Of a DNA stretch of 64,000 nucleotides, positions 53,332 to 63,172 are shown one piece after another (positions within the stretch are counted from its first letter, which is position 1; every line of letters begins with the position of its first letter). Position numbers and translations under genes: made by a program. Location of the stretch: the NCBI RefSeq assembly GCF_001854245.1, contig NZ_CP015381.1, positions 1,266,001 through 1,330,000 on the forward strand. The letters are read 5' to 3'. Under the pieces are notes generated by a model, which saw only the letters and a list, made by a program, of their open reading frames with translations, had not been told where the DNA came from and ran no database searches. The DNA comes from Desulfococcus multivorans. GTDB taxonomy: Bacteria > Desulfobacterota > Desulfobacteria > Desulfobacterales > Desulfococcaceae.

Positions 53332-53859
53332 ATGAAAGGACGGGGGGTGACACCGCCTCTCGGGTATCGGGACATGATCGATAAACTCTCAACGAGAATC
53401 AATCGGGTATTGGTCGCTCTGGGCGGGATCTTTCTTTTGGCGATGGTTCTGCTGACCTGCGGAAACATCCTGCTCCGTATCATATGGGTACCCATACGCG
53501 GCACCTTCGAGCTGATGGGCTTTTTCGGGGCTGTCACCGTCAGTTGTGCCCTGGGATACACCCAGATGCGTAAAGGGCATATTGCGGTGGATGTGCTGGT
53601 CCGGCGATTTCCGACCCGGATCGCCCGACGGCTGGATGGCATCAACCATCTGGTCTGCGCCCTCTTTTTCGGTGTCGCGGCCTGGCAGTTATTTGAAAAG
53701 GGCCAGGTCCTCTTCCGTACGGGGGAGGTGACGGAAACCTTGCGTATCATCTATTATCCCTTCACTTTTGGTACGGCGTTGGGGTGCGGCGTTTTATCGC
53801 TCATTTTGATTGGGCAGCTGATCAGGGTGTTGATGCCGAAGATGGGAGACGGAGCATGA
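53332..53859 (+). CDS. dctQ: TRAP transporter small membrane subunit (DctQ type)
   Basis: A 175-residue, four-helix protein with the DctQ core LLTCGNILLRIIW and GYTQMRKGHIAVDVLV. It forms the small part of the permease. The start is uncertain: ATG 53332, a GTG at 53347 with GGACGGGG upstream, and ATG 53374, giving MIDKLSTRINRVLV, are all possible. dctM overlaps its stop codon by four bases. Confidence 0.9.
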   Translation: MKGRGVTPPLGYRDMIDKLSTRINRVLVALGGIFLLAMVLLTCGNILLRIIWVPIRGTFELMGFFGAVTVSCALGYTQMRKGHIAVDVLVRRFPTRIARRLDGINHLVCALFFGVAAWQLFEKGQVLFRTGEVTETLRIIYYPFTFGTALGCGVLSLILIGQLIRVLMPKMGDGA

Positions 53860-55160
53860 GCCTTGCAATGACGGGCGTCGTCGGCATAGTTCTGCTGTTG
53901 GGCATTCTTTTTTTTCTGGGCATGCCGGTGGGCTTTGCCATGGGGGTTGTCGGCTTTTTAGGGTTTTGTCATGTGATTTCCCTTCAAGCCGGACTGAATA
54001 TGCTGGGATCCGTGGTATGGGACACCTTTTCCAAATATGGGCTCACGGTGATTCCACTTTTCATTTTCATGGGTCAGATCGCTTTTCATTGCGGCGTCAA
54101 CGAGAAACTTTACAAAGCCGCCTATGCGTGGTTCGGCCATATCCGCGGAGGCATCGCCATGTCGACCATCATGGCCTGTTCCGCTTTTTCGGCCATCTGC
54201 GGCTCCAATGTGGCGACGGCGGCCACCATGAGCACCGTGGCCTTGCCACAGATGAAAAAATATCGATATCATCCCCAATTGAGCACCGGCGCCGTGGCGT
54301 GCGGATCCACCCTTGGGGTGGTGATTCCACCCAGCGTGGTCCTGATCGTAATCGGACTTTCCACTGAACAATCCATTGCCAAACTCTTTTACGGGAGCAT
54401 TGGTGCCGGAGTGGTTCTGGCCTTGCTGATGTTGGGAACGGTGGCATTGATCTGCCGGCGTCATCCCGACTGGGGGCCGGTGGGGCCGGCTACCGGATGG
54501 CGGGAAAAAATAAGATCGCTTGCCGGCGCGCTGGAGATGCTGGTGCTGTTTCTCCTGGTCATGGTCGGACTTTATCTGGGTGTCTTTACACCCGCGGAAG
54601 CCGGGGCCGCAGGATCGTTTTTCGCTCTCGTCATCAGTCTTTTCCAGGGTACTTTGACGTGGCGAAAATTTCTCGCTTCGGTGACGGACACCCTCGGGAT
54701 CTCGTGCATGGTCATTACCATCGTCATGGGTGCCGTGATTTTCGGCCGATTCCTGGCGGTGACGCGCATTCCTTACGACATCGCCGGATGGGTGGTATCC
54801 CTTCCCGTACCCAAGGCAGGTGTCATGATGATTATCTTTTTCATCTATATCCTTGGGGGAGCGGTCATGGACGCCTTGGCCCTTCTGCTCATCACGATTC
54901 CGATATTTTTCCCGGTGGCCGTCGAACTGGGCTATGATCCCATCTGGTTCGGCGTCACCATCACCGTAGTGACCACATTGGGCGCCGTGACGCCTCCCGT
55001 GGGAGCGACGACTTACGTGGTGGCGGGAATGGCGGACGGCGTTTATCTGGAGGATGTCTTCCGGGGCATTGTCTATTTTCTTCCCGCGTATCTGATCTGC
55101 ATCCTGCTTCTGATGGTCGTCCCCGAGGTGGTCACCGTGCTTCCCCGCTTGTTGAGGTGA
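53856..55160 (+). CDS. dctM: TRAP transporter large permease subunit (DctM type)
   Basis: A 434-residue protein of about twelve membrane helices. GILFFLGMPVGFAMGVVGF at the start, CSAFSAICGSNVATAATMS in the first half and TPPVGATTYVVAGM near the end are typical DctM motifs. It uses a sodium or proton gradient to drive uptake of the ligand delivered by DctP. The ATG overlaps the dctQ stop (ATGA). It ends the five-gene operon. Confidence 0.94.
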   Translation: MSLAMTGVVGIVLLLGILFFLGMPVGFAMGVVGFLGFCHVISLQAGLNMLGSVVWDTFSKYGLTVIPLFIFMGQIAFHCGVNEKLYKAAYAWFGHIRGGIAMSTIMACSAFSAICGSNVATAATMSTVALPQMKKYRYHPQLSTGAVACGSTLGVVIPPSVVLIVIGLSTEQSIAKLFYGSIGAGVVLALLMLGTVALICRRHPDWGPVGPATGWREKIRSLAGALEMLVLFLLVMVGLYLGVFTPAEAGAAGSFFALVISLFQGTLTWRKFLASVTDTLGISCMVITIVMGAVIFGRFLAVTRIPYDIAGWVVSLPVPKAGVMMIIFFIYILGGAVMDALALLLITIPIFFPVAVELGYDPIWFGVTITVVTTLGAVTPPVGATTYVVAGMADGVYLEDVFRGIVYFLPAYLICILLLMVVPEVVTVLPRLLR

Positions 55161-55187
55161 CGGCGGAGGAAAGCCGTAACAAGCGCC

Positions 55188-56201
55188 CTATCCGCCGATG
55201 GAGGACATAGTGGCCCTGATCTCTTCGGGCTCGCCGGTGTCGACGTGATGCTCCATGGGTTTGAATCGGACGGCCTGAAGGAACAGCTTGACAATATCGC
55301 CGTCAAGACATCCTTTTCGAATGATGCCTTTGAGATCCTCCTGGCGATCTGAGAGGAGGCATGGACGCAACTGTCCGCCGGCCGTGAGCCGAAGTCGATT
55401 ACAGAGGTGGCAGAAATGGTTGCTGAGCGGTTGGATGATACCGATTTCTCCTTGGGCGTCCCTGAATCGGTATCGTTCGGCCGGACCGCCGTCAATATCC
55501 CTGCGGATCGGTACCAGTTCACCTAGAGGGCTGATGCGTTCGATGATCTCCGGAGCCAAAATGCGGACGTTCCTGTCAAGATGATGGTCTCCAATGGGCA
55601 TGTATTCAATGAATCTCATATGGAAGGGATAGGTAAACGAAAGTTTGGCGATGTTGATGAGTTCATCATCGTTGATGCCTTTCATGGCCACGGTATTGAT
55701 TTTGATGGGGGAAAATCCCATTGAATGGGCGGCCTCGATGCCTTCCCATACCCGAGAAAAACAATCGTATCCCGTGATTCTCTCGAAGCGTTCGGGATAC
55801 AGGCTGTCAAGGCTGACGTTCAATCTCTTGATGCCCGCATTTTGAATCCGGGCAAGATTGTCCTTCAGAAGAACGCCGTTGGTCGTCAGAGAAATATCTT
55901 TCAACCCTTCAATTCTTCCCAATTCCGCGAGAAAATCATAGACCCCTTTCCGCACCAGAGGCTCCCCACCGGTCACGCGGATTTTGGTGATGCCGAGTTG
56001 AACACCAATCCGAACGATGCGGAGGATCTCTTCATAACGCAGAACTTCGCTGTGAGCGAGTCTTGGAATGAGCGCCCGAGGGGGCACACAGTACATGCAC
56101 CGCAAATTGCATCGGTCGGTGATTGATACCCGAAGATAGGTGAGATTACGGTTGAACGAGTCGATAAGTCTGGGATGTTTCACGATCCGGCGTCCTTTCA
56201 T
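55188..56201 (-). CDS. moaA: GTP 3',8-cyclase, molybdenum cofactor synthesis
   Basis: A 337-residue radical SAM enzyme that starts molybdopterin synthesis. The N-terminal cluster motif is CNLRCMYC (Cys31, 35, 38). The second cluster ligands are in FCHLCNRLRLTAGGQLRPCL. The protein ends SSIGG with the double glycine needed for activity. GGAGACGC precedes the ATG. The gene converges on dctM with 27 bases between stop codons. Confidence 0.96.
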   Translation of the reverse strand: MKGRRIVKHPRLIDSFNRNLTYLRVSITDRCNLRCMYCVPPRALIPRLAHSEVLRYEEILRIVRIGVQLGITKIRVTGGEPLVRKGVYDFLAELGRIEGLKDISLTTNGVLLKDNLARIQNAGIKRLNVSLDSLYPERFERITGYDCFSRVWEGIEAAHSMGFSPIKINTVAMKGINDDELINIAKLSFTYPFHMRFIEYMPIGDHHLDRNVRILAPEIIERISPLGELVPIRRDIDGGPAERYRFRDAQGEIGIIQPLSNHFCHLCNRLRLTAGGQLRPCLLSDRQEDLKGIIRKGCLDGDIVKLFLQAVRFKPMEHHVDTGEPEEIRATMSSIGG

Positions 56202-56252
56202 GCGTCTCCTGAAACGCTAAGCATCATAACGGGTAAAGAAAAGGCGGCTCCT

Positions 56253-56492
56253 CTATTTATTTTCGGTTTTCAGCGAATTCAGGAACAGGCCGATGCCGCC
56301 CATCCATAACCCCAGGATCATGATCAACTCGAACGACGACATGTCACGCAGCCTGAATTGAATGCTTGAGACGATGCCGAAGAGAAGCATAGCCAGGGTG
56401 GTTGCGACCAGAATCCAACCCAGGGGATTTTTGGCGTTGTAAAAGATCATGCCGATATCGCCGTTGGTCCCCCCTGCGCCGCTCAATGTCAT
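56253..56492 (-). CDS. small two-helix membrane protein (79 aa)
   Basis: After a Gly-rich start (TLSGAGGTNGDIG) two membrane helices are visible (WILVATTLAMLLFGIV and LIMILGLWMGGIGLFL). GAGGATATC supplies the ribosome-binding site. No family is recognised. It follows the TPR gene by 60 bases on the same strand and may belong to the secretion operon. Confidence 0.65.
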   Translation of the reverse strand: MTLSGAGGTNGDIGMIFYNAKNPLGWILVATTLAMLLFGIVSSIQFRLRDMSSFELIMILGLWMGGIGLFLNSLKTENK

Positions 56493-56552
56493 GATCGATA
56501 TCCTCGGTGGTATAGTGAATGGATTTTGCAGTTACCCGCGACAGCGCCGGAT

Positions 56553-57512
56553 CTAGAAAGAATAACGCAACGAAAGTAATGCGCCTCCCCGGGTAGGGGA
56601 AAGTGACAGATCGAGCTTGTAACGGGTACGGATATCGGAAATGAATCGTTCGGTCTGATCCTGGTTGTACTTGTGGGCGCTCGTGATCGAACCGTAAATG
56701 TTTCCACTGTAAAACCCAGATTCCACAAGCGCCAGAAGTCCGCCCAGTGCGGGATTGTCGTTTCGGAAGGCCGTGTAGGTTGCCAGCATCATTCCGCTGT
56801 TCAGAAAAAACGATACCAATGCATCCCGGTACCGTTCGCAGTAAAGGTATCCCAAACCCGGAATTACGGCGAGAGCGCCTGCGAAGCCGGGTTTTTTCCG
56901 GGAAATATTCTGATATTCCCCCATGGCATCGAAGAGCTCGGGGAGGCCGTAACGCTCTTGTCGTTCAGTGTCGATCTCATTGAAGGCGAGGGCGGCATTC
57001 TTCCAGAGTCCGGCTTCCAAAAGAACCCATCCCATTCGGTATCGAACCTCGTCTCTGATCTGGTGGGAATCGGTCAGGGCGGCAAGATTGTTGAGCGTGT
57101 TGACGGCTTGTCCCGTTGCACCCATGCGAACATAGCATTCGCTGATGCGGTAGTATGCCCGGAGAACGGTGTCGGATTCGGATATCGGCCGAGTCCCGTG
57201 TCGATCTGCAATCCGGGAAAAGGCCTCGACGGCATCCGGGTATCTTCCGGATCGGAAATAAGCCGTCCCGATCTGATACATCGCATCCACTACGCGGTCG
57301 TTGTCTGGGAAGAGGAAAATAAAGCGCTCATATTCGGTGACGGCGCGATCATAATCCGCCTTGTCAAACAGGTGTCCGGCAAAATCGAACTGACGGTCGG
57401 CGTCTACCTCCAATATCCGACCGGCCGAGGCGGGGCCGGACTGAACCAGCAGGAAACCGCACATCAGAAGGATAGGAACGGTGTACCCAGGATTGAAGAA
57501 AGACGGCCTCAT
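56553..57512 (-). CDS. exported TPR protein, secretion-associated
   Basis: A 319-residue protein with a signal peptide (ILLMCGFLLVQSGPASA) and four to five TPR/YbgF-like repeats (YDRAVTEYERFIFLFPDN, YPDAVEAFSRIADRHG). A C-terminal segment with Gly and hydrophobic residues ends in aromatic Phe (LLSLRYSF), as seen in outer-membrane-associated proteins. It begins directly after the gspE stop codon, so it is coupled to the secretion genes. Homologues beside gsp genes are known in Desulfobacterota; the precise role is open. Confidence 0.8.
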   Translation of the reverse strand: MRPSFFNPGYTVPILLMCGFLLVQSGPASAGRILEVDADRQFDFAGHLFDKADYDRAVTEYERFIFLFPDNDRVVDAMYQIGTAYFRSGRYPDAVEAFSRIADRHGTRPISESDTVLRAYYRISECYVRMGATGQAVNTLNNLAALTDSHQIRDEVRYRMGWVLLEAGLWKNAALAFNEIDTERQERYGLPELFDAMGEYQNISRKKPGFAGALAVIPGLGYLYCERYRDALVSFFLNSGMMLATYTAFRNDNPALGGLLALVESGFYSGNIYGSITSAHKYNQDQTERFISDIRTRYKLDLSLSPTRGGALLSLRYSF

Positions 57513-59246
57513 TTACTGTTGCGTCACCCGGACGACCTCCTCAATGGTGGTCAATCCTTTGAGCACCTTCTGGATGCCGTCCTGCCGAAGCGTGATCATA
57601 TCCTTGGCATGGCTTTTGATAACATTGGAATCAAAGGTCGTCAGAACCACGCTTTTGAGATTTTCATCCATCAGCATGATCTCAATGATGGCCACGCGTC
57701 CCTTATACCCCGTATGGAAGCAATTGGGGCATCCTTTGGCCTGGTAAATGGTATGATGCTTCAGAAGGGATTTGTCGATACCGATCCCTTCCAACATGAT
57801 GTCACTGGGGGTATAAGGCTCCTTGCATTCAGGACACAGGACGCGAACCAGTCGCTGGGCCGCGACGGCGATAACCGATGACGAGATCAGAAAAGGCTCC
57901 ACACCGATATCCACGAGGCGGGTAATGGCGCTGGCCGAGTCGTTGGTGTGAAGGGTCGAAAAGACGAGGTGGCCGGTCAGGGCCGACTGTACGGCGATAT
58001 TGGCCGTTTCCCGGTCCCGGATCTCCCCTACGAGAATCACGTCCGGATCCTGTCGGACGATGGAGCGGAGGCCTCGCGCAAAGGTCAGATCGATTTTCGG
58101 GTTGACCTGGATCTGGCTGATTCCTTTCAACTGGTACTCGATAGGATCCTCGATGGTGATGATATTGATTTCAGGCTTGTTGATGGAAGAAAGCACTGCG
58201 TAGAGGGTGGTGGTCTTGCCGCTGCCGGTGGGTCCGGTAACGAGAATAATGCCGTTGGGCGCCGACATCAGTTTCTTCAGAAGATCGAGCCGCTCGGGGG
58301 ACAACCCCAGTTCCGTCAATTCGAGTAAGGATGACGACTTGTTGAGCAGGCGCATAACGACGCGTTCGCCAAAGGCTGTGGGGAGCGTCGAGATCCGAAC
58401 ATCGATATCCTGGTCGCCGATTTTGACTTGGAGGCGGCCATCCTGAGGCAGTCGTTTTTCGGCGATATTCATGTTGGACATGACCTTGATCCGTGAGATC
58501 AGCGCTGCCTGAATGCCTTTGGGGGGAGTCAGCAGGTCGTAAAGAATGCCGTCGACCCGATACCGGATCTTGAAACTGTCCTGGTATGGCTCGATATGAA
58601 TATCGCTGGCGCGGGCTTTGGCAGCCTGAGAGATGACGTGGTTGACGAGCTTGATGATGGGGGCGTCGCTGGTATCGTCCAGAAGGTCTGCGGTATCTTC
58701 GATGTCCGAAAGAATGAGGGATTCATTTTCCTCCATGTCCTGTACCAACTGCTCGGCGGAGTCCCGGTTCAGGTCGTAGGAAATGTTGATGGCCGAAAAA
58801 ATAGCCTCTCGAGTGGAGAGGACCACCTGAACAGACTGTTTTCCAATAATCCGTATGACGTCGTCTATGGGTTGGAAAGATGTGGGATCGTTCACTGCGA
58901 TGATCACCGATGGACGATGATTTCCGGCGTCGATGATTGCCTTGTCGGTCAATCCCTCCGGCCCTTCGTTTTCCAGGGGCACCATGACGTATTTTTTAAG
59001 AAACTGTATGGGAATGTTCTGGATGACCGTACTGCGTGAGTTGCCGACGGGAAGCCGCTCTATCACCGGAAGATCGTAGACGCCGCTTAAGGTTTCGAGC
59101 CACTGGGCCTCCGTCAACATTTTCTTTTTGATGAGAATCTCTCCAAGACTGCCGCCTTTCTCCGATTGGATCAGGCGCACCTCTTCAAGAGTCTCTCGGG
59201 AGAGGCCTGTTTTCTCATGAAGAACGTCAAGTAATGTTTGTTGCAT
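57513..59246 (-). CDS. gspE: type II secretion ATPase GspE
   Basis: A 577-residue secretion ATPase. After an N-terminal domain (LLDVLHEKTGLSRETLEE) it has the nucleotide-binding site GPTGSGKTTTLYAVLS, the Asp box ITIEDPIEYQLKG, and LVGEIRDRETANIA. The zinc tetracysteine motif is CPECKE and CPNCFH. It drives pseudopilus assembly from the cytoplasm. ATG 59246 gives the expected N-terminus although no ribosome-binding site is clear; the upstream frame to 59447 crosses the end of gspD and is rejected. Confidence 0.94.
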   Translation of the reverse strand: MQQTLLDVLHEKTGLSRETLEEVRLIQSEKGGSLGEILIKKKMLTEAQWLETLSGVYDLPVIERLPVGNSRSTVIQNIPIQFLKKYVMVPLENEGPEGLTDKAIIDAGNHRPSVIIAVNDPTSFQPIDDVIRIIGKQSVQVVLSTREAIFSAINISYDLNRDSAEQLVQDMEENESLILSDIEDTADLLDDTSDAPIIKLVNHVISQAAKARASDIHIEPYQDSFKIRYRVDGILYDLLTPPKGIQAALISRIKVMSNMNIAEKRLPQDGRLQVKIGDQDIDVRISTLPTAFGERVVMRLLNKSSSLLELTELGLSPERLDLLKKLMSAPNGIILVTGPTGSGKTTTLYAVLSSINKPEINIITIEDPIEYQLKGISQIQVNPKIDLTFARGLRSIVRQDPDVILVGEIRDRETANIAVQSALTGHLVFSTLHTNDSASAITRLVDIGVEPFLISSSVIAVAAQRLVRVLCPECKEPYTPSDIMLEGIGIDKSLLKHHTIYQAKGCPNCFHTGYKGRVAIIEIMLMDENLKSVVLTTFDSNVIKSHAKDMITLRQDGIQKVLKGLTTIEEVVRVTQQ

Positions 59247-59286
59247 GGGTTGATGGGTCTTTGGAATGCTTGGTCGCACAAGCCCG

Positions 59287-61305
59287 TCAGGGTTGGTCGA
59301 GCAGCTCCGGAATTGAGGGGACGGTATCGTAGTCACCTGTTTTTCTTTCATTATAGAGTTTAATGCCGCCCTCCTTGTCCGCTGCGTTGACCTCGTTTTG
59401 CTTCCTCTCCAAAATAACCGCCGCTTCCTCCCGATTTTTGACGACATGGGGGGTGAGAAAGATGAAAAGATTGGTTTTTTCCCTGCCCCGGTTCATGGAT
59501 TTGAATGCCCATCCCAGGCCGGGAACATCCCCGAGACATGGAATCTTGCTTTGGGATTCCGAAAAGGTATCGTCGATAAGGCCCCCAATGACGATGGTGT
59601 TCGTGTCGTGGACAATGACCGTGGTGTTGACCTCCCGTTTGAAGGTGGTGGGGCGCTCGTCGCTGGAGGTGTTTGCGGCCTGGTCCAGCTTGGTGAGGGT
59701 CTGTTCGATTTTCATGCGAATGAGCCGGTCCTTGCTGATCTGGGGCGTCACCTTGAGTGTAATTCCAACATCTCGATATTCATAGGTATTATAGGTTTCC
59801 GAAGTGGATGTGGTACCGGTTTTGGTCTGGTAGGGCACGTTTTTCCCGACGTTGATAAAGGCTTCCTCATTGTCTGTGGTCAGCAATTGAGGCGTTGAAA
59901 GGATATGGGTGGACGTGTCTTTTCGGAAAAACTGCGCAACCGCCCCGATATTCTGGAAGGTGAGACCGCCGATTTCGATGGTTTCCCCGAAAACCCCCAT
60001 GCTGAATCCCTGAGGCAACCCTACGGCTCCTGTCGCAGCGGCGCCGGCGATACCTCCCAGAATGGAATAGGGGCTGTCGCCGCCGCCGGACCAGCCGCCG
60101 CCCACCCAGGCATCCTTGCCGCTGCCGTATCCCACTTTGCCGCCGGCGATCCACTCGGTGCCGATACCGAATCCTTTGGTTACGTCCACTTCCATGATGA
60201 GTGCCTCAATATAGACCATTGCCCTGGGAATGTCGAGGCGTTTGATGATATCCTCGATGACCGCATATTCGTCTTTTTCGGCGGAAATGATGAGAGAATT
60301 GGTCGGCTTGTCCGAGGTGATCTGAACGGTTTCCGGTACAAGCGGAACGTCCTTCTTACCCGTATCTTTTTGTCCGCCGCCCTTGTCAGACAGGGATTGC
60401 AGGGTTTTGGCCAGATCCTCTGCGGTGGCGTGTTCCAGATAATAGACGTGAATGCCTTCGCTGCCCCGAGGGAGTTCCCTGTCCAGTCGACTGATCAGAC
60501 GCCGGATTTTAACGCTGTCATCTTCGCTCGCCAGAATAATCACCGAGTTGGTGCGTTCATCCGATACGAATTTTGCGCCGTCATCCGGTGAAGACGGCTT
60601 TCTGGCGGTCTTCTGGGCTTGAAAGACGGTCGACAACGTTCGGACCATCTTTTCGGCATCGGCATTTTCGAGGGGGATAACGGAAATTTCCTGGCCTACG
60701 CCGACGACGTCGATGGTTTTGAGAATATTGATAAGCCGGATGATGTTCGAGTAGACATCCGTGATGATCAGTGTGTTGGTGGGTTGATAGGCCAGGATGA
60801 CGCTGCTCTTGGATACCAGCGGCGCGAAAAGACGCTTGATATCTTCCGGATCGGCATATCGCAGGGGGATCAGTTGGGTCACGACTTTGTCATCCGGTGA
60901 GCGGACATCGTCTCGGAACAGGGTTTCGATATCGCGAGTGCGGGCATCGGGGGACGGGATAACCTTGGTGATTTCGCCGGATTCAACCGTTGTGTATCCG
61001 TGAACCTCCAAGACCGATTCGAAAACCCTGTAAGCCTCCTTGACGGAAATTTTTGAGGGGGAAATGATGGTGACCTTGCCTTTGACGCGTCGATCGATGA
61101 TGAAATTGCGATGGGTCAATTCGCTGATGAATTTGATAAATACATTGATATCCACATCGTTGAAATCGATGGAAACAAAGCGTTCCTTGCCGTTCTCATT
61201 TCCACTTTGCGCGAATACGAACATCGGACATGCCAGAAACATCAATACGAAACTGATGGTACAGATCCGTATCCATCGCCTATTAAGCGTGTCGTAAGAT
61301 TTCAT
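59287..61305 (-). CDS. gspD: type II secretion outer-membrane secretin GspD
   Basis: A protein of about 672 residues with a signal peptide (TISFVLMFLACPMFVFA), N0 and N1-N3 domains (FVSIDFNDVDINVFIKFISE), and a C-terminal secretin domain (GALIMEVDV-type segment, DNEEAFINVGKNVPYQT, VIGGLIDDTF). A Gly/Ser-rich stretch (VGGGWSGGGDS) lies in the gate region. It forms the outer-membrane pore. ATG 61305 is used; a TTG at 61311 is the first possible start. It follows gspC. Confidence 0.93.
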   Translation of the reverse strand: MKSYDTLNRRWIRICTISFVLMFLACPMFVFAQSGNENGKERFVSIDFNDVDINVFIKFISELTHRNFIIDRRVKGKVTIISPSKISVKEAYRVFESVLEVHGYTTVESGEITKVIPSPDARTRDIETLFRDDVRSPDDKVVTQLIPLRYADPEDIKRLFAPLVSKSSVILAYQPTNTLIITDVYSNIIRLINILKTIDVVGVGQEISVIPLENADAEKMVRTLSTVFQAQKTARKPSSPDDGAKFVSDERTNSVIILASEDDSVKIRRLISRLDRELPRGSEGIHVYYLEHATAEDLAKTLQSLSDKGGGQKDTGKKDVPLVPETVQITSDKPTNSLIISAEKDEYAVIEDIIKRLDIPRAMVYIEALIMEVDVTKGFGIGTEWIAGGKVGYGSGKDAWVGGGWSGGGDSPYSILGGIAGAAATGAVGLPQGFSMGVFGETIEIGGLTFQNIGAVAQFFRKDTSTHILSTPQLLTTDNEEAFINVGKNVPYQTKTGTTSTSETYNTYEYRDVGITLKVTPQISKDRLIRMKIEQTLTKLDQAANTSSDERPTTFKREVNTTVIVHDTNTIVIGGLIDDTFSESQSKIPCLGDVPGLGWAFKSMNRGREKTNLFIFLTPHVVKNREEAAVILERKQNEVNAADKEGGIKLYNERKTGDYDTVPSIPELLDQP

Positions 61306-61372
61306 GGTCAACTTGTTGGGCTCCCCTTCCCGTGGGTGGTCATGACAAGCGAATCAAAGATCGCTCGGGAAA

Positions 61373-62272
61373 TTATTCGATCGTGTATTCAATCTGTCTC
61401 GGCCTACCTCTCCGCCTAACCTGAAGAGTGACATTTGAAGAGGACTTCAATTGGTTGTAAAATTTCATGGCATCGTCGACGGATTCGATATTCTGGCCGT
61501 CCACACTGGTAATGATATCACCGCTGCGAAGCCCCAACCGGGCGAAAATGGAGTCTCCCTGGATACGGGAGATGGTGAGACCGTCCGGTTTGCCGTTTCG
61601 AAAATGAGGCCGGATCTTGGCTTGATTCATCAGGCCGTTGAGATCGTTCATGGCCTCGCTGATCGTCTGGCGATTCAAGGATATCTGCTGGGATTCACTT
61701 GTTAACATGCCGGCAATTCCTGGAATCGCCGGGGCTCGGAGAGATGTATTTCCTGCCGGGAATTCGCCTGATCCCGTCTTTTCCATGGCCAGCACCTCGT
61801 CCTTGCCGTTCACTGTCAACACCACCTTTTCCCGAAGAATGCGTTTGATGGTTGCATTCATGATCGAATCGTTTTCCCGGTAGAGGTTTTGAAGGCGTTT
61901 TTGCTGATCCTCGATGACCGCATAGGTCTTTTCTCCTTCGCCGCTTACGGTTCCCCAGAGCTTCAGTTTTAGCTCGGTCTCCTTTAATTCCGAAATGTCG
62001 GTCTGCTCTGGAGAGGAAGCGGACGAAACCCTGACAAGATCCCCGGTTTTGAAAAGGTTGCGTTGTTCAATAACACTGTAGTCGCTCAACGGACGGAAAG
62101 GAACGGATTCCTGACGGGACTTTGAACTTTTGGCCGATAACGGGGTATCGGCCACATCTATCCCGGAAGTAACACCTTTGTAGAATGCGCTGACCCCGAG
62201 GTAGGCCGCCATTGTCACGAAAAAGAGGTTGATCAGCACGGCATAGGTTTTTTCAGTCAACGTGATATTCAT
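61373..62272 (-). CDS. gspC: type II secretion inner-membrane protein GspC
   Basis: A 299-residue protein with one N-terminal membrane helix (VLINLFFVTMAAYLGVSAF), a homology region (LKLKLWGTVSGEGEKTYAVIED) and a C-terminal PDZ domain (SIFARLGLRSGDIITSVDGQNI). It links the inner-membrane platform to the secretin. It is 67 bases upstream of gspD on the coding strand. Confidence 0.9.
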   Translation of the reverse strand: MNITLTEKTYAVLINLFFVTMAAYLGVSAFYKGVTSGIDVADTPLSAKSSKSRQESVPFRPLSDYSVIEQRNLFKTGDLVRVSSASSPEQTDISELKETELKLKLWGTVSGEGEKTYAVIEDQQKRLQNLYRENDSIMNATIKRILREKVVLTVNGKDEVLAMEKTGSGEFPAGNTSLRAPAIPGIAGMLTSESQQISLNRQTISEAMNDLNGLMNQAKIRPHFRNGKPDGLTISRIQGDSIFARLGLRSGDIITSVDGQNIESVDDAMKFYNQLKSSSNVTLQVRRRGRPRQIEYTIE

Positions 62273-62291
62273 TCGGATAGATGTACTCTTT

Positions 62292-63152
62292 TCACTGCAG
62301 TAAAAACTCAGGCGAGGCTATAGTACCTTTGATGATGAAAGGGAAGGTATTATTCCCGCCGCGATTCTGAAAAAGTATCGATATGGAACTGTCCAAACCC
62401 GAAATAAACGACGGATGGGGTTTAATGGATCCGACAAGGTCGAGTCCGCTCTCAGGATAGGGCGTCTTTATCCGGATTGTTCCCGACAAATTCCCGTTTA
62501 TCTGGCTACCCTTTGCCGACAGGGCTTCGATGCGAAGCGTAGCGGCATCGTCCGCCGCCAATTTGGCATTTACCTCGGCAAAAGTCAAATCCTTCAGGCT
62601 TGCGCCAGGTATTTCAATATCCATGCGACAAGTCGAGGCCGTAAGACTGGCCGTGAATTGACCGGCGGCATCGGACCGTTCGAAGTCGATCAACCCGGAG
62701 AGCGTTCCATCAACAGGGGTTCGTGAAAGATGCTCGACGGCCGCCATGCGACCGATCTGAATCTCGGCGAGGTCCGTGTGCAGCGCCGTCAGCTCGCCGT
62801 TTCGATCCAGAATCATCCTCCCTTTCACATGTCCGTCATAGCATAGACCGAATATGGCGAATGCAGGCGAAGATCCGAATAATGTCCGTATTTCGGGGGT
62901 GATCCTCAGCTGTTCCAAAGATATCTGCAGCGGGTCTCCCTGGCCGAATACCACTCCCGATGCTTTGATTCCCGGTGGGAAAACCGGGGATATGCGTTCG
63001 ATGGTGAGCGCTGTTCCGGGGTGGACCTGATGGAAGACGGAAATGACATTGGCTTCAATCGTCTTTGACGGAAAAAGGTGATAAAGGAAAAAAATCAGAA
63101 CGACCGCTGTGTAAAGGCCGTAACACATCCATGCTTTGTGCTTTTTGAACAT
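62292..63152 (-). CDS. gspN: type II secretion protein GspN
   Basis: A 286-residue protein with one N-terminal membrane helix (LYTAVVLIFFLYHLFPSK) and a long beta-rich periplasmic region (GQGDPLQISLEQLRITPEI), as in GspN. The family shares an AsmA-like fold. GspN is present in only some secretion systems and is common in Desulfobacterota. It lies between gspM and gspC. Confidence 0.8.
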   Translation of the reverse strand: MFKKHKAWMCYGLYTAVVLIFFLYHLFPSKTIEANVISVFHQVHPGTALTIERISPVFPPGIKASGVVFGQGDPLQISLEQLRITPEIRTLFGSSPAFAIFGLCYDGHVKGRMILDRNGELTALHTDLAEIQIGRMAAVEHLSRTPVDGTLSGLIDFERSDAAGQFTASLTASTCRMDIEIPGASLKDLTFAEVNAKLAADDAATLRIEALSAKGSQINGNLSGTIRIKTPYPESGLDLVGSIKPHPSFISGLDSSISILFQNRGGNNTFPFIIKGTIASPEFLLQ

Positions 63153-63172
63153 CGGAATTGTAAGGCTTTCTT

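Noticed and set aside
55160-55177. A bidirectional terminator between dctM and moaA
   Set aside because: ACGGC and GCCGT form only a 5-bp stem and no T tract follows on either side.
59247-59447. An N-terminal extension of GspE to position 59447
   Set aside because: It overlaps the end of gspD in another frame and its composition (SSKIGRKRRLFWRGSKTRST) is unlike any GspE N-terminus.
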